Of a stretch of DNA of 38,822 bases, positions 24,888-34,240 are shown piece after piece. The notes under the pieces were generated by a model. That model worked only from the letters and a program-made list of their open reading frames with translations. It was not told the DNA's origin and did not search any database. The translations under genes and the position numbers were made by a program. Source of the DNA: Rhodospirillaceae bacterium. Lineage in GTDB: Bacteria; Pseudomonadota; Alphaproteobacteria; MPNO01; UBA2964. Where the stretch lies: contig PAPV01000025.1 of the NCBI GenBank assembly GCA_002709075.1, positions 1 to 38,822 on the forward strand, read 5' to 3'. Every line of letters starts with the position of its first letter. Position 1 is the stretch's first letter.

Positions 24888-25154
24888 ATGAAACAATCAA
24901 GAGAAGGCTCAACTAATTCAACGTTGGATATTAATGCCCTGGCATTTGAAGCTGCTCTCTCGGAATTAGAGAATATAGTGCGTCGACTTGAACAGGGTCA
25001 GATCAGTTTAGATGATGCAATCAATTCCTATGAACGGGGTGTATTGCTTAAGCAACATTGCGAAAAGAAACTAGAACAAGCTCGGATGCGGGTTGAAAAG
25101 ATTTCCTTCGGTCCCAAAGGCGCTGAAGGCACGGAGCCGATGGATTTTGAATGA
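24888..25154 (+). CDS. xseB: Exodeoxyribonuclease VII small subunit
   Basis: 88-residue helical protein that matches XseB, the small subunit that binds several copies to XseA and supports single-strand DNA degradation in mismatch repair and recombination. The hallmark is FEAALSELENIVRRLEQGQ followed by SLDDAINSYERGVLL and a charged helical tail. GGTGGA precedes ATG 24888. No xseA gene is in the window, which is normal as the subunits are usually unlinked. It is in one operon with ispA, dxs and tlyA. Confidence 0.95.
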   Translation: MKQSREGSTNSTLDINALAFEAALSELENIVRRLEQGQISLDDAINSYERGVLLKQHCEKKLEQARMRVEKISFGPKGAEGTEPMDFE

Positions 25155-25155
25155 C

Positions 25156-26052
25156 TTGAATACTAGTAACCAGTTGCTTCAAGAGATGTCAAGGTGTGCC
25201 GACGCGGTAGAACTGTTTCTTAATAAGATGTTAACCGCTCCAAAGGGTATGGAATCAACTGTTTTTGAGGCGATGCGTTATTCATCCCTTGGCGGCGGGA
25301 AACGTATTCGGCCATTCTTGGTACAAGAATGCGCTCGCTTATTTGGCATCTCTGACTGCAGAGCAATTAGGGCTGGAGCAGCGGTGGAATTAATACATTG
25401 TTATTCTCTTATTCATGATGATCTGCCCGCAATGGATAATGATGACTTTCGCCGCGGAAAACTAGCCTGTCATATAGCATTTGATGAGGCTACTGCAGTT
25501 CTGGCTGGTGATGGTTTGTTAACGTTAGCTTTTGAAGTTCTGGGTCATAAAGATACGCATCCTGATGGCAATGTGCGCAGTGATCTTATTTATAGCCTGT
25601 CTCAGGCAGCTGGTGCCAGAGGTATGGTTGGAGGACAAATGATAGATTTAATGGCTGAAAAATTGGATGCAGACATATCATTGATATCTCGAATACAAAG
25701 ACTTAAAACAGGTGCGTTAATAAGTTATGCTTGTGAAGCTGGTGCAATATTGGGAAAAGCGACTGATGAGCAGAAAAAATCGTTGAGGCTATATTCAGAT
25801 GATGTGGGTCTTGCATTTCAAATTAAGGACGATTTGCTTGACATGCTCGGCAAAGCAGAGGATGTCGGCAAGGCTACACGAAAAGATGCGGATGCGGGCA
25901 AGGCAACATTTGTAGGATTGCTTGGTGTGCGAGAGGCACAGCAGCGCGCAGAAGCTCTCTGCAAACAAGCTATTTCTCAGCTCGAGATGTTTGATGAAAA
26001 GGCTTCTAATTTGCGTAGAATAGCAAGATTTGCGATTGAACGACAAACGTAG
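25156..26052 (+). CDS. ispA: Farnesyl/geranyl diphosphate synthase
   Basis: Short-chain polyprenyl diphosphate synthase of about 298 residues that condenses IPP with allylic diphosphates. Both Asp-rich motifs are present: HDDLPAMDNDDFRRG (FARM) and FQIKDDLLDMLG (SARM), along with SLGGGKRIRPFLV. The start is uncertain: no well-placed ATG exists. TTG 25156 directly follows the xseB stop and gives the normal length; TTG 25147 has GGAG 10 bases upstream and would overlap xseB; ATG 25186 would shorten the N-terminus. An upstream ATG at 25093 lies well inside xseB and is unlikely. The end sits 10 bases before dxs. Confidence 0.93.
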   Translation: MNTSNQLLQEMSRCADAVELFLNKMLTAPKGMESTVFEAMRYSSLGGGKRIRPFLVQECARLFGISDCRAIRAGAAVELIHCYSLIHDDLPAMDNDDFRRGKLACHIAFDEATAVLAGDGLLTLAFEVLGHKDTHPDGNVRSDLIYSLSQAAGARGMVGGQMIDLMAEKLDADISLISRIQRLKTGALISYACEAGAILGKATDEQKKSLRLYSDDVGLAFQIKDDLLDMLGKAEDVGKATRKDADAGKATFVGLLGVREAQQRAEALCKQAISQLEMFDEKASNLRRIARFAIERQT

Positions 26053-26062
26053 GGAGTAAATT

Positions 26063-27985
26063 TTGGCGGATAAACAGGACACACCTTTTTTAGATAAGGT
26101 CTCACTTCCGGCCGATCTTCGCAAACTTAATGAAAAAGATCTTCGGCAGTTGGCGGATGAATTGCGTGCTGAAACTATTGATGCCGTCTCCGAAACTGGA
26201 GGACATCTTGGGGCTGGGCTAGGTGTAGTGGAATTGACGGTTGCTTTGCATTATGTATTTGATACGCCAAAGGATAAACTTATCTGGGATGTAGGTCATC
26301 AGGCATATCCGCATAAGATTCTCACGGGTCGTCGAGACCGAATAAGGACACTTCGTCAGAGTGGAGGGCTTTCTGGTTTTACGAAGCGTTCAGAAAGTGA
26401 ATATGATCCGTTCGGTGCCGCCCATGCTGCCACCTCAATTTCCGCAGCCTTGGGATTTGCAGTGGCTCGAGATTTATCAGGTCATAATAATAATTGTATT
26501 GCCGTCATTGGCGATGGATCAATGACTGCAGGTATGGCTTATGAAGCAATGAATAATGCGGGATCAATGAAATCTCGGCTCATTGTGGTGCTAAATGATA
26601 ATGATATGTCAATTGCACCTCCTGTCGGCGCTATGAGTGCATATCTTTCGCGGCTTGTTTCATCCAGGTCATATCGTTCACTCAGGCACCTCATGCGTGA
26701 CCTTGCAAAGAAATTTCCACGCAGGCTGGAGACTGTTGCTACACGAGCTGAAGAATATGCGCGAGGGATGGTTACCGGTGGTACTATGTTTGAAGAATTA
26801 GGGTTTTATTACGTAGGACCGATAGATGGTCACAACCTAGATCACTTATTGCCAGTGTTGAAGAACGTACGTGACTCGACTGAGGACGGCCCGGTTTTAA
26901 TTCATATAGTAACGAAAAAAGGTGGGGGGTATCCACCAGCGGAAGCATCAAAAGATAAGTACCACGGTGTTGGGAAATTTGACGTGGTAACTGGGACACT
27001 CGCAAAATCTCCGCAGGGTCCGCCTGCGTTCACAAGCGTATTTGCGAATGCGCTTATCAAAGAAGCTGAGAGAGATAATAAGATTGTTGCTGTTAATGCG
27101 GCAATGCCTTCTGGTACCGGGCTTGATAAATTTGGGGAGGTGTTTCCAGACAGGACTTTCGACGTTGGTATTGCTGAACAGCACGCGGTAACATTTTGCG
27201 CCGGTCTGGCGGCAGAGGGTTTTAAACCATTTGCCGCAATATATTCTACATTTTTACAACGAGCGTACGATTCTGTTGTACACGATGTTGCAATTCAGGG
27301 CCTTCCGGTAAGATTTTGTATGGATCGAGCAGGAATGGTTGGAGCAGATGGAGTCACGCATCAGGGGGCCTATGATATTGCTTATCTTGGTTGTCTTCCT
27401 GGCATAGTATTAATGGCTCCATCTGACGAAAGTGAACTCGTTCATATGATTGCGACAATGGTTAACTTAAATGATAGACCTAGTGCGATAAGATATCCTC
27501 GCGGTAGTGGTACCGGTGCAGACTTTCCACACGTTGGAAAATCAATATCTATTGGCAAAGGTCGTTTAGTAATGCAAGGCACAAAGGTTGCATTATTGTC
27601 ATACGGAACTAGGCTCTCAGATTGTTTAACAGCTGCAGAAGAATTGGGCGCTAAGGGGCTTTCAACCACAGTGGCGGATGCAAGGTTTGCTAAACCTATT
27701 GATGAGGAACTTGTTGAGATGTTAGCAATGCAGCATGAAGTATTAATTTCCGTTGAAGAAGGATCTATCGGTGGCTTTGCAACTCAAGTAATGCACTTTC
27801 TTGCCTCCAAAGGTCTATTAGACTCTCGCATAAAATATAGACCTATGTGCCAGCCCGACATATTTATAGACCATGCATCACAACAGTCCCAAAATCAAAT
27901 AGCTGGCTTGCACTCAGATGCAATAGTAAAAATGGCTTTATTTGCTCTTGGGCAGGAAGTATCTGAGAGTACCGTGCGCGCTTAA
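26063..27985 (+). CDS. dxs: 1-deoxy-D-xylulose-5-phosphate synthase
   Basis: 640-residue ThDP enzyme that joins pyruvate and glyceraldehyde 3-phosphate, the first step of the MEP isoprenoid pathway. Seen: [18 protein letters not shown] near residue 75, the ThDP motif [20 protein letters not shown] (about 148), [16 protein letters not shown], and the catalytic region [18 protein letters not shown] (about 372). The start codon is TTG at 26063 with a strong GGGAG 6 bases upstream, overlapping the end of ispA's stop codon. The rare start may restrain translation. It lies next to ispA, giving both ends of short-chain isoprenoid synthesis in one operon. Confidence 0.97.
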   Translation: MADKQDTPFLDKVSLPADLRKLNEKDLRQLADELRAETIDAVSETGGHLGAGLGVVELTVALHYVFDTPKDKLIWDVGHQAYPHKILTGRRDRIRTLRQSGGLSGFTKRSESEYDPFGAAHAATSISAALGFAVARDLSGHNNNCIAVIGDGSMTAGMAYEAMNNAGSMKSRLIVVLNDNDMSIAPPVGAMSAYLSRLVSSRSYRSLRHLMRDLAKKFPRRLETVATRAEEYARGMVTGGTMFEELGFYYVGPIDGHNLDHLLPVLKNVRDSTEDGPVLIHIVTKKGGGYPPAEASKDKYHGVGKFDVVTGTLAKSPQGPPAFTSVFANALIKEAERDNKIVAVNAAMPSGTGLDKFGEVFPDRTFDVGIAEQHAVTFCAGLAAEGFKPFAAIYSTFLQRAYDSVVHDVAIQGLPVRFCMDRAGMVGADGVTHQGAYDIAYLGCLPGIVLMAPSDESELVHMIATMVNLNDRPSAIRYPRGSGTGADFPHVGKSISIGKGRLVMQGTKVALLSYGTRLSDCLTAAEELGAKGLSTTVADARFAKPIDEELVEMLAMQHEVLISVEEGSIGGFATQVMHFLASKGLLDSRIKYRPMCQPDIFIDHASQQSQNQIAGLHSDAIVKMALFALGQEVSESTVRA

Positions 27986-28002
27986 ATGCAAGGTGTAAGT
28001 AG

Positions 28003-28785
28003 ATGGCAAGTAAATCACGGTTAGATTCATTGCTTGTTTCACGAGGTCTTGCAGAAAACCGGACTCGCGCTCAAGCCTTGATACTATCTGGTGTAGTTTT
28101 TTCTGAAGGAAATCGACTTGATAAGCCAGGATATAAAATTTCAGAAGGGGCACTGATTAATGTCAGAATGAAAAAGAGCCAATGGGTCTCGCGAGGAGGT
28201 GAAAAACTCTTCCACGCACTTAATCATTTTGATTTGCCTGTGAATGGATTGCATTGCCTCGATATCGGATCTTCTACCGGTGGATTCACAGAAGTGTTGC
28301 TTCAGAAAGGAGCAGCTCATGTAGATTCTGTTGATGTTGGACGAGGTCAGCTCGATTGGAATCTACGCAATAACGAACGCGTGAAAGTTCTAGAGGGGAT
28401 CAATGCACGTTATTTGACCAGGGATCAGATCAGCACAAAACCTCACGTGGTTGTCTGCGATGCGAGTTTTATTGGCTTGCGCACTTTGTTACCTGCTGCT
28501 CTTACTTTGGCGGAGGCCAGCGCTTTTTTGATTGCGTTGATTAAGCCTCAATTTGAAGTTGGAAAAGGTCGTGTGGGAAAGGGTGGTGTTGTTCGTGATC
28601 CAGATTTACATATAGAGGTTTGCCAAAATATTGAGCACTGGCTTGTTGAAGAAATGGGTTGGCATGTACATGAAACTATTGAGAGTACTTTACAGGGACC
28701 CAAGGGAAATAAAGAATTTTTCATTTGTGCACAGAACACAGCTAGTAATCATGATACAGACTTATGGGGCAAACAACCGAGCTAA
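28003..28785 (+). CDS. tlyA: TlyA-family rRNA 2'-O-methyltransferase
   Basis: 260-residue protein with an N-terminal S4 RNA-binding domain (about residues 3-60, SRLDSLLVSRGLAENRTRAQA) joined to an FtsJ-like SAM methyltransferase domain whose motif I is CLDIGSSTGGFTEVLLQKGA (about 86). The tail motif LIKPQFEVGKGRVGKGGVVRD is typical. TlyA methylates 16S/23S rRNA cytidine 2'-hydroxyls; many homologues are annotated as hemolysins without real support. AAGGTG is about 11 bases ahead of ATG 28003. In many relatives the next gene is an RNA uracil methyltransferase; here that place holds a decayed copy overlapping the tlyA end. Confidence 0.93.
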   Translation: MASKSRLDSLLVSRGLAENRTRAQALILSGVVFSEGNRLDKPGYKISEGALINVRMKKSQWVSRGGEKLFHALNHFDLPVNGLHCLDIGSSTGGFTEVLLQKGAAHVDSVDVGRGQLDWNLRNNERVKVLEGINARYLTRDQISTKPHVVVCDASFIGLRTLLPAALTLAEASAFLIALIKPQFEVGKGRVGKGGVVRDPDLHIEVCQNIEHWLVEEMGWHVHETIESTLQGPKGNKEFFICAQNTASNHDTDLWGKQPS

Positions 28786-30007
28786 AAATCAGGGTCAGTG
28801 ATGTGGTATCCCAAGTGCCTGCCATTGTAGAACGAGATGGTACATTTTTTTATTCATTCACTGTGATGGGTAACTTGGTAAAGTATTAAATACTATAGAT
28901 AAGAACTTTCTTTTTAGAAATTTTGGTCGACGGTTAGGAGTGAGTGTTCGTGCCTGAAAGTATTTTGAAAAGTGTTGTGGATAAATGATCAAATATCTTT
29001 CCCCCGAAACTTACATAAAATGCAGAAAATTAATTATTCGGTGTGCTTCGGAGGTAAAAAATCATCCCTCAAGTTTTGCTGCTAATTGGGTGCATTGAGC
29101 CTGATAACTGTCGTCAATTTAGGCTTCAAAGCCGTTCTACTTAATCTGGAAACTTCATTGGATTTCACCCTTTACAAAACCTAAGTGTTATTGAATTGGA
29201 TGTTTGTCGTTTAATACCGACCAAATAATGAAATTAATTCCATCCCTTCGTGCTAAATCGAATAATTGGTTGCAGAATGGGGTCCATGGCGAGGCAACTC
29301 TGATGGATAGGGATAACGGGTTCGATTTGATTATTTTTACAAATAGCAGCCTCATCTTCAAATACGAATTTTATTTTTTGGATTGGCAGAGAAATTGAAT
29401 TTGGCAAGAGTTCGAGGGAGGCCTAGAGAAAGGAGAACAAAAAGCGAGGCAGAACCTAGTATTGCACTTCGGTTATTATTTGTTTGGAGTATATTGAGAA
29501 TTCTGTCCTACCAAATGCTTTCTCCAACTTTTGAAAAAGGGAGAAAATGCATCTCATTCTATCAGATTTAATAGGAAAAAACAAAATGCTACACTTGTTT
29601 CCATCTGCGGAACTTTCGCATTTCCAATTAATTGAAAAGGTTATGCTGTACATGCGATAGGTGGAAATGCATATCATATTAATTCTATAGAAAAAATTGC
29701 TCTATGAGGCAGTTACTGTTAACGCGCTAAGAGTGAAGCTCGCTATTTGAACCAACGGCCACCTCGAGCTCCCACAAAAAAAGTGTTTTATGTAATTATT
29801 TTGGACCTGCATTGTTCCGGCTCTCAAAGGCAAATGAAACTGATAACTAATTTAATATCAAGGATAGCATTTATGTGTCGTCCAGCAGTTGAAGGTTTAT
29901 TTTCGATACGCGTTTATTAAAAATATGTTAACAAACCAGCGTTTTTGCCTATCTATCAGTTTTTGCGGTCATCTTACCTTGAGCATATCGCAGTTCTCAG
30001 GAGAAGT
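28764..30007 (+). pseudogene. Decayed RlmD/RumA-type RNA (uracil-C5)-methyltransferase
   Basis: No intact gene exists between tlyA and aroC, but a full methyltransferase can be read by switching frames. ATG 28764 opens TTELKIRV..IVERDGTFFYSFTVMGNLV, a TRAM-like start, with a stop at 28887. From 28955 a second frame gives YFEKCCG, stop, MIKYLSPETYIKCRKLIIR, matching the CGGC-x-x-QHLxPExY iron-sulfur segment. From 29109: CRQFRLQSRS, stop, GNFIGFHPLQNLSVIELDVCRLIP. From 29228 a single frame runs to 30007 with about six stops: LIPSLRAKSNNWL, DNGFDLIIF, TKCFLQ, LVSICGTFAFP (motif I), RYLNQRPPRAP, VFYVIILDLHCSGSQRQ (the DPPRAGA region), ISRIAFMCRP (SCNP) and PIYQFLRSSYLEHIAVLRR (the normal C-terminus). 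The catalytic Cys and Pro-Pro-Arg are damaged. RlmD versus a sister RNA methyltransferase is not resolved. Confidence 0.85.
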
Positions 30008-31083
30008 TATCTGTATCCGCACTGCCCTTGTTGGCGGAGTATGTGATCCGCAAGAACACAGGCCATCATAGCCTCGCCCACCGGTACGGCTCTGATTCCA
30101 ACACACGGATCATGGCGTCCTTTTGTAAGTATAGTACTATTCCGATTTTTTTTGGTGATAGTTTTACGTGGAGTAAGGATAGAGCTCGTAGGCTTAACCG
30201 CGAATCTAATTATTAAATCTTGGCCGGTAGAAATGCCGCCTAGTATGCCACCCGCTCTATTAGATTGAAATTCAATTTTTCCATTTTTGATACGCATCTC
30301 ATCTGCATTATCCTCTCCAGAGAGCTCTGCTGAGTGAAATCCTGATCCAATTTCGACTCCCTTTACTGCATTTATTCCCATCATGGCGCTGGCTAAATCT
30401 GCATCTAGTTTTCCATATATGGGTTCGCCTAAGCCCGCAGGTATTCCAGATGCATGGATTTCAATTATTGCTCCCACTGAAGAACCTGCTTTCCGAACTT
30501 TTTTGAGGTATTCTGCCCAATGGACTGCACTTTCTTTATCGGGACACCAAAATGGATTCTTGTCTATTTCACGCCATTGCCATCTCCGTTTATTTATTTT
30601 CTTCGTGCCAAGCTGGATCATGGCTCCACGAATTTTTATCTTTTTACCAAGAATTTTTCGAGCTACACCACCGGCTGCAACTCGCATAGCCGTTTCTCTG
30701 GCGGAAGCGCGTCCTCCACCGCGATAATCACGAATTCCGTATTTGTACCAATAGGTGTAGTCTGCATGTCCCGGTCTGAATTTTTCTTTGATTTCAGAAT
30801 AATCTTTTGATCTGGCATCGTTGTTCTCGATAAGTAAGCCAATAGGAGCACCTGTCGTTTTTCCTTCGAATACACCAGATAGAATTTTAACTTTATCCGG
30901 CTCACGCCTCTGCGTTACAAACTGTGACGTTCCTGGTTTCCGCCGGTTTAGCCATGATTGCAAATCATCTGCTTGAATTTTTATTCCCGGCGGTGTGCCG
31001 TCTATCACACAACCAATGCTGGGGCCATGACTCTCGCCCCAAGTGGTGACCCTGAAGAGCTTTCCAAAGGTATTGTGTGACAT
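30007..31083 (-). CDS. aroC: Chorismate synthase
   Basis: 358-residue enzyme that converts EPSP to chorismate using reduced FMN, the last shared step of aromatic amino acid synthesis. Family signatures are complete: [15 protein letters not shown] near residue 15, [20 protein letters not shown] near 120, the Ser/Gly-rich [16 protein letters not shown] (about 270) and [18 protein letters not shown] near the C-terminus. It follows fabI after 7 bases on the minus strand. Its stop meets the last recognisable codon of the decayed methyltransferase on the other strand, so the two converge without spacer. Confidence 0.97.
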   Translation of the reverse strand: MSHNTFGKLFRVTTWGESHGPSIGCVIDGTPPGIKIQADDLQSWLNRRKPGTSQFVTQRREPDKVKILSGVFEGKTTGAPIGLLIENNDARSKDYSEIKEKFRPGHADYTYWYKYGIRDYRGGGRASARETAMRVAAGGVARKILGKKIKIRGAMIQLGTKKINKRRWQWREIDKNPFWCPDKESAVHWAEYLKKVRKAGSSVGAIIEIHASGIPAGLGEPIYGKLDADLASAMMGINAVKGVEIGSGFHSAELSGEDNADEMRIKNGKIEFQSNRAGGILGGISTGQDLIIRFAVKPTSSILTPRKTITKKNRNSTILTKGRHDPCVGIRAVPVGEAMMACVLADHILRQQGQCGYR

Positions 31084-31090
31084 TAAATTT

Positions 31091-31912
31091 TTAGTTCTTC
31101 ACTACGGCGTTGATGTCAGGTGCATCAACAGATTTCATCCCAATCACGTTATAGCCGCAATCGACGTGGTGAATTTCTCCACTTACACCTGCTGAAAGAT
31201 CAGATAACAGATACAAACCTGCTCCACCAACATCATCAATGGTCACGTTTCTTCGAAGTGGCGCATTATATTCATTCCATTTTAGGATATATCGGAAGTC
31301 ACCAATTCCGGATGCGGCTAAAGTGCGTATTGGCCCAGCAGAAATAGCGTTAACTCGGACGTTTTGTGCCCCTAGATCGACAGCTAAATACCGAACGCTG
31401 CATTCTAATGCAGCCTTAGCAACTCCCATCACATTGTAATGGGGTACCACTCTCTCTGATCCAGCGTATGTGAGTGTAAGAATAGAACCACCATTTTCCA
31501 TCAATGGGGCAGCAGCTCGGCAGATGGCAGCAAATGAATAGCAGGATATTGACATGGTCATCGCAAAATTTTCAGCGGATGTATCCAAGTAACGTCCGGT
31601 CAATTCATTCTTGTCAGAAAAAGCAATTGCGTGGACTAAAAAATCTAATTTGCCCCATTTTTTTTCTATTTCCTTCATGGTGAGAGTGATACTTGAAGGA
31701 TCACTGACATCACATTCAAAGATGAGGTCGCAATTCAGTTTTTCAGCTAGAGGACGAACACGCTTTTCCAATACAGGATTTTGATAAGTTAATCCTATAT
31801 TTGCACCATGATCTGATAAAGCTTTTGTTATTCCCCATGCTATAGACCGTTCGTTAGCAACTCCCATTACGAGGCCTTTTTTGCCTGTCATCAGTGGTGC
31901 ATATTCGGTCAT
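31091..31912 (-). CDS. fabI: Enoyl-[acyl-carrier-protein] reductase (NADH), FabI type
   Basis: 273-residue short-chain-dehydrogenase-fold enzyme that completes each fatty acid elongation cycle; target of triclosan. Seen: the nucleotide-binding pattern [16 protein letters not shown] (about residue 17), the first active Tyr and the Tyr-x6-Lys pair in [16 protein letters not shown] (about 155-165), and the [12 protein letters not shown] loop (about 192). The start ATG 31912 gives the normal N-terminus. It leads a two-gene minus-strand operon with aroC, an arrangement found in related alphaproteobacteria. Confidence 0.96.
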   Translation of the reverse strand: MTEYAPLMTGKKGLVMGVANERSIAWGITKALSDHGANIGLTYQNPVLEKRVRPLAEKLNCDLIFECDVSDPSSITLTMKEIEKKWGKLDFLVHAIAFSDKNELTGRYLDTSAENFAMTMSISCYSFAAICRAAAPLMENGGSILTLTYAGSERVVPHYNVMGVAKAALECSVRYLAVDLGAQNVRVNAISAGPIRTLAASGIGDFRYILKWNEYNAPLRRNVTIDDVGGAGLYLLSDLSAGVSGEIHHVDCGYNVIGMKSVDAPDINAVVKN

Positions 31913-32022
31913 AGTAATTTTAACTCCACAAAGTAAACTTTAAGAAGTCTACACCAAAGGTTTTAAAGGGAAAAGAAGTACTAACAAAACAAACAACAAT
32001 GTACAATTTTGCGTTCACTTAT

Positions 32023-32511
32023 TTAACTAACTATACGCCACGTACCATCCGATCGCCTGCAAGCAGTGCCACGCGCTATTTCAGTTCGACCTCTGACAGT
32101 AATGGTCTGTTCATATATGCGGCAAATCTTACCGTCACGTGCTGCAGTATGAGTGGTTCGTTTTGGGGTAACAGATCCAGAATGACCTGTATCAGGGTTT
32201 AACCAAGTCGAGGTTTGTCCAATCCGGTTATTTTCCAGCGCATTATTTGCAGCCCGAGCAGCATATATACGATCCGCTCTATCCAGTGAACTCCCAATTT
32301 CGCTACCTATAAGTAAGCCTGCAATAGCACCTATTGCAGTGGCTGCCAGTTTTCCATCCCCTCGGCCAATTTTTGAACCGAGGAGGCCTCCAACAGCACC
32401 ACCCATTATACTCCCGAACTGTTGTTTCTCGCCCTGACTATTAGTCTGACAGGACGAAAGACTAATACTCAACACAGCAATGATGAAAAAAGAACAAATT
32501 TTTTTAAACAT
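32023..32511 (-). CDS. 17-kDa-antigen-type glycine-zipper lipoprotein (RT0821/Lpp0805 family)
   Basis: 162-residue predicted lipoprotein. It has a signal peptide of about 20 residues with lipobox LSSC (Cys about 21), a glycine-zipper segment (about 34-74, with MGGAVGGLLGSKIG and AIGAIAGLLIGSEIG) that can insert in membranes, then a small C-terminal domain with CRIYEQTITVRGRTEIARG and CRRSDGTWRIVS, the pattern of Rickettsia RT0821-like surface proteins. Two C-terminal cysteines could form a disulfide. It is divergent from pdxH. The function of the family is not established; an outer-membrane or envelope role is likely. Confidence 0.88.
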   Translation of the reverse strand: MFKKICSFFIIAVLSISLSSCQTNSQGEKQQFGSIMGGAVGGLLGSKIGRGDGKLAATAIGAIAGLLIGSEIGSSLDRADRIYAARAANNALENNRIGQTSTWLNPDTGHSGSVTPKRTTHTAARDGKICRIYEQTITVRGRTEIARGTACRRSDGTWRIVS

Positions 32512-32681
32512 CTACAACCCTCAAAAAAAATAACTTATTTTAACACAAATAACCTCTTAAAAAAAACACCATTATATATTTTTTTAAAAATAAAAGTAAA
32601 AAAATGTTAAAAAAGTCAAGTTATCATATATACTTTTTGATACAGCTTTAAACCATTAACGTGAGAATTGGGTACGAATTA
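32512..32681. promoter_or_regulatory. Very AT-rich divergent promoter region
   Basis: This 170-base gap between the lipoprotein gene (minus) and pdxH (plus) contains many A and T runs and almost no G or C from about 32520 to 32640. It must hold both promoters. The runs resemble intrinsically bent or UP-element-like DNA. I could not choose promoter boxes, because too many AT-rich hexamers fit. Confidence 0.4.
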
Positions 32682-33266
32682 ATGACTGACAAGCTAAATC
32701 CAATAGATCTTTTTCATGAGTGGTTTGCCGATGCCAAAAAAAGTGAACCATTGCTTCCTGAGGCAATGTCACTTGCAACTTCAGGAAATGATGGCAACGT
32801 ATCGTCTCGAATGGTGCTTATGAAGTCAGCAACCGAGTCCGGTTTTGTGTTTTACACCAACACGGGGAGTCAAAAAGTAATGTACTTTAATCAAAACCCC
32901 CATGTTTCTCTTCTTTTTCACTGGAAATCCTTGTCAAGGCAGGTACGTGTAAATGGTGGTGTAGAACAAATTGACGAGGCCGCCTCAGATGCATATTTTG
33001 CTACTCGACCACGGGCGTCACAAATAGGAGCTTGGTCTTCAAAACAATCAAAACCGATGCGTAATGAGGAAGTGTTAAGAAAGGAAATTGAATTTTATAC
33101 AGCACGGTTTGGCACAGAACAAATACCGCGCCCCTCTTTTTGGGGGGGATATCGGGTGTTGCCAACCCGTATGGAGTTTTGGGAGGAAGGTGAGTCTAGG
33201 CTCCATAAACGCCGATTATACACCAAAACCCAAACAGGCTGGTCAATTCAACTGCTTTATCCATAA
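32682..33266 (+). CDS. pdxH: Pyridoxamine/pyridoxine 5'-phosphate oxidase
   Basis: 194-residue FMN enzyme that oxidises PNP or PMP to the cofactor PLP. Seen: the FMN-binding SSRMVLMKSATESGFVFYTN near residue 42, FHWKSLSRQVRVNGGVE (about 86), FATRPRASQIGAWSSKQS (about 108), and the family C-terminus RLHKRRLYTKTQTGWSIQLLYP, ending in the expected L-Y-P. ATG 32682 (MTDKLNPIDLFHEW) is preferred; a GTG at 32661 would add seven residues without a ribosome site. PLP made here would serve the aminotransferase at 15402, among others. Confidence 0.95.
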   Translation: MTDKLNPIDLFHEWFADAKKSEPLLPEAMSLATSGNDGNVSSRMVLMKSATESGFVFYTNTGSQKVMYFNQNPHVSLLFHWKSLSRQVRVNGGVEQIDEAASDAYFATRPRASQIGAWSSKQSKPMRNEEVLRKEIEFYTARFGTEQIPRPSFWGGYRVLPTRMEFWEEGESRLHKRRLYTKTQTGWSIQLLYP

Positions 33267-33360
33267 ATCGACATTATTATTGCCTTCAGAAGTTTTGAAA
33301 ATTATGGTTGAGACGCAAAAGCTACTGTAAATTTATGAATATCCGTAACTGGGGTTTTGA

Positions 33361-34227
33361 ATGACTATTTCAACAATACTCGCATCTGTCAGCACTGACT
33401 CGTTTACCAATACAATTTTAGAGGTGGTGCATAGTACCGGAAAGCATTTTGGTTCCCATATTGAAGTTCTTCATGTTCGTGCTGATCCGAAAGCACTGGT
33501 TCCTTATACCGGTGAAGGTATGGATAGTGCTATGATTGAAGAAATTATGGATGCAACTGAGAGGGAGAGCATGGAACGCGCCCGACGGGTGCGACAATCG
33601 TATACGGAATTTTGTGACAGCCATAATGATATTACTGAGGGCAAGTCAGCTATTTCATCTGGTACAACTTTTTCTTGGCGAGAGGAAATTGGAAGAGAGG
33701 ATGAAGTCATATCTATTCGGGGAAGGTTGTTCGATCTTATTGCTGTAGGCCGGCCGGTCAAGGATAGCTCTCTGCCATCTCCGATTACTCTTGAGGCGGC
33801 ACTTCTTGATACGGGCCGTCCTGTCTTGCTGGTTCCACCTAAGCCGCCTATTTCAATAGGCCAAAATATCGCTGTAGCGTGGGAAAGTAGTCCAGAAGCA
33901 ACCCGTGCTATATCAAGCGCTCTTCCGATATTACAGAACGCGAATAAGGTAATGTTGCTTGTTCGTGACCCAATGGAACCACCTGAAATAGATGCAGCAG
34001 ATTGCTTAGAGAGGCTTTCTTGGTCAGGTATAAATGCCGAGATATTGCGTTTTAGTGGAAATGAGGAAGAAATTGGCGCCGCATATTTGCGTTGGTCGAA
34101 AGAAGTGGGAGCAGATATGCTTGTTAAGGGAGCTTATGGCCGAAGCAGGGTGAGGCAGATGATTCTGGGAGGTCGGACCCGGCACATTATTAGTAATGCC
34201 GACATACCTGTCCTGTTGAGTCGTTAA
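33361..34227 (+). CDS. Universal stress protein (UspA family), two-domain type
   Basis: 288-residue protein that looks like a tandem Usp protein. The N-terminal half (about 1-150) begins TISTILASVSTDSF with a typical beta-strand start; the C-terminal half (about 160-288) ends with KGAYGRSRVRQMILGGRTRHI, the Gly-x2-Gly-x9-Gly-Gly nucleotide-binding pattern of ATP-binding Usp proteins, then ADIPVLLSR. The first half lacks that motif and may be regulatory. ATG 33361 follows GGGG by a short spacer. The downstream SDR starts 13 bases after the stop, so the two are probably cotranscribed. Confidence 0.85.
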   Translation: MTISTILASVSTDSFTNTILEVVHSTGKHFGSHIEVLHVRADPKALVPYTGEGMDSAMIEEIMDATERESMERARRVRQSYTEFCDSHNDITEGKSAISSGTTFSWREEIGREDEVISIRGRLFDLIAVGRPVKDSSLPSPITLEAALLDTGRPVLLVPPKPPISIGQNIAVAWESSPEATRAISSALPILQNANKVMLLVRDPMEPPEIDAADCLERLSWSGINAEILRFSGNEEEIGAAYLRWSKEVGADMLVKGAYGRSRVRQMILGGRTRHIISNADIPVLLSR

Positions 34228-34240
34228 GGACTTTACAATT

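Noticed and set aside
29204-29398. Stand-alone 64-codon gene between tlyA and aroC
   Set aside because: Its residues from LIPSLRAK onward align in order with the middle of an RlmD/RumA-type enzyme, so it is a piece of the pseudogene, not a gene.
32520-32640. AT-rich run as a replication origin or repeat array
   Set aside because: No DnaA-box cluster or regular repeat unit is visible; it is simply an AT-rich divergent promoter gap.
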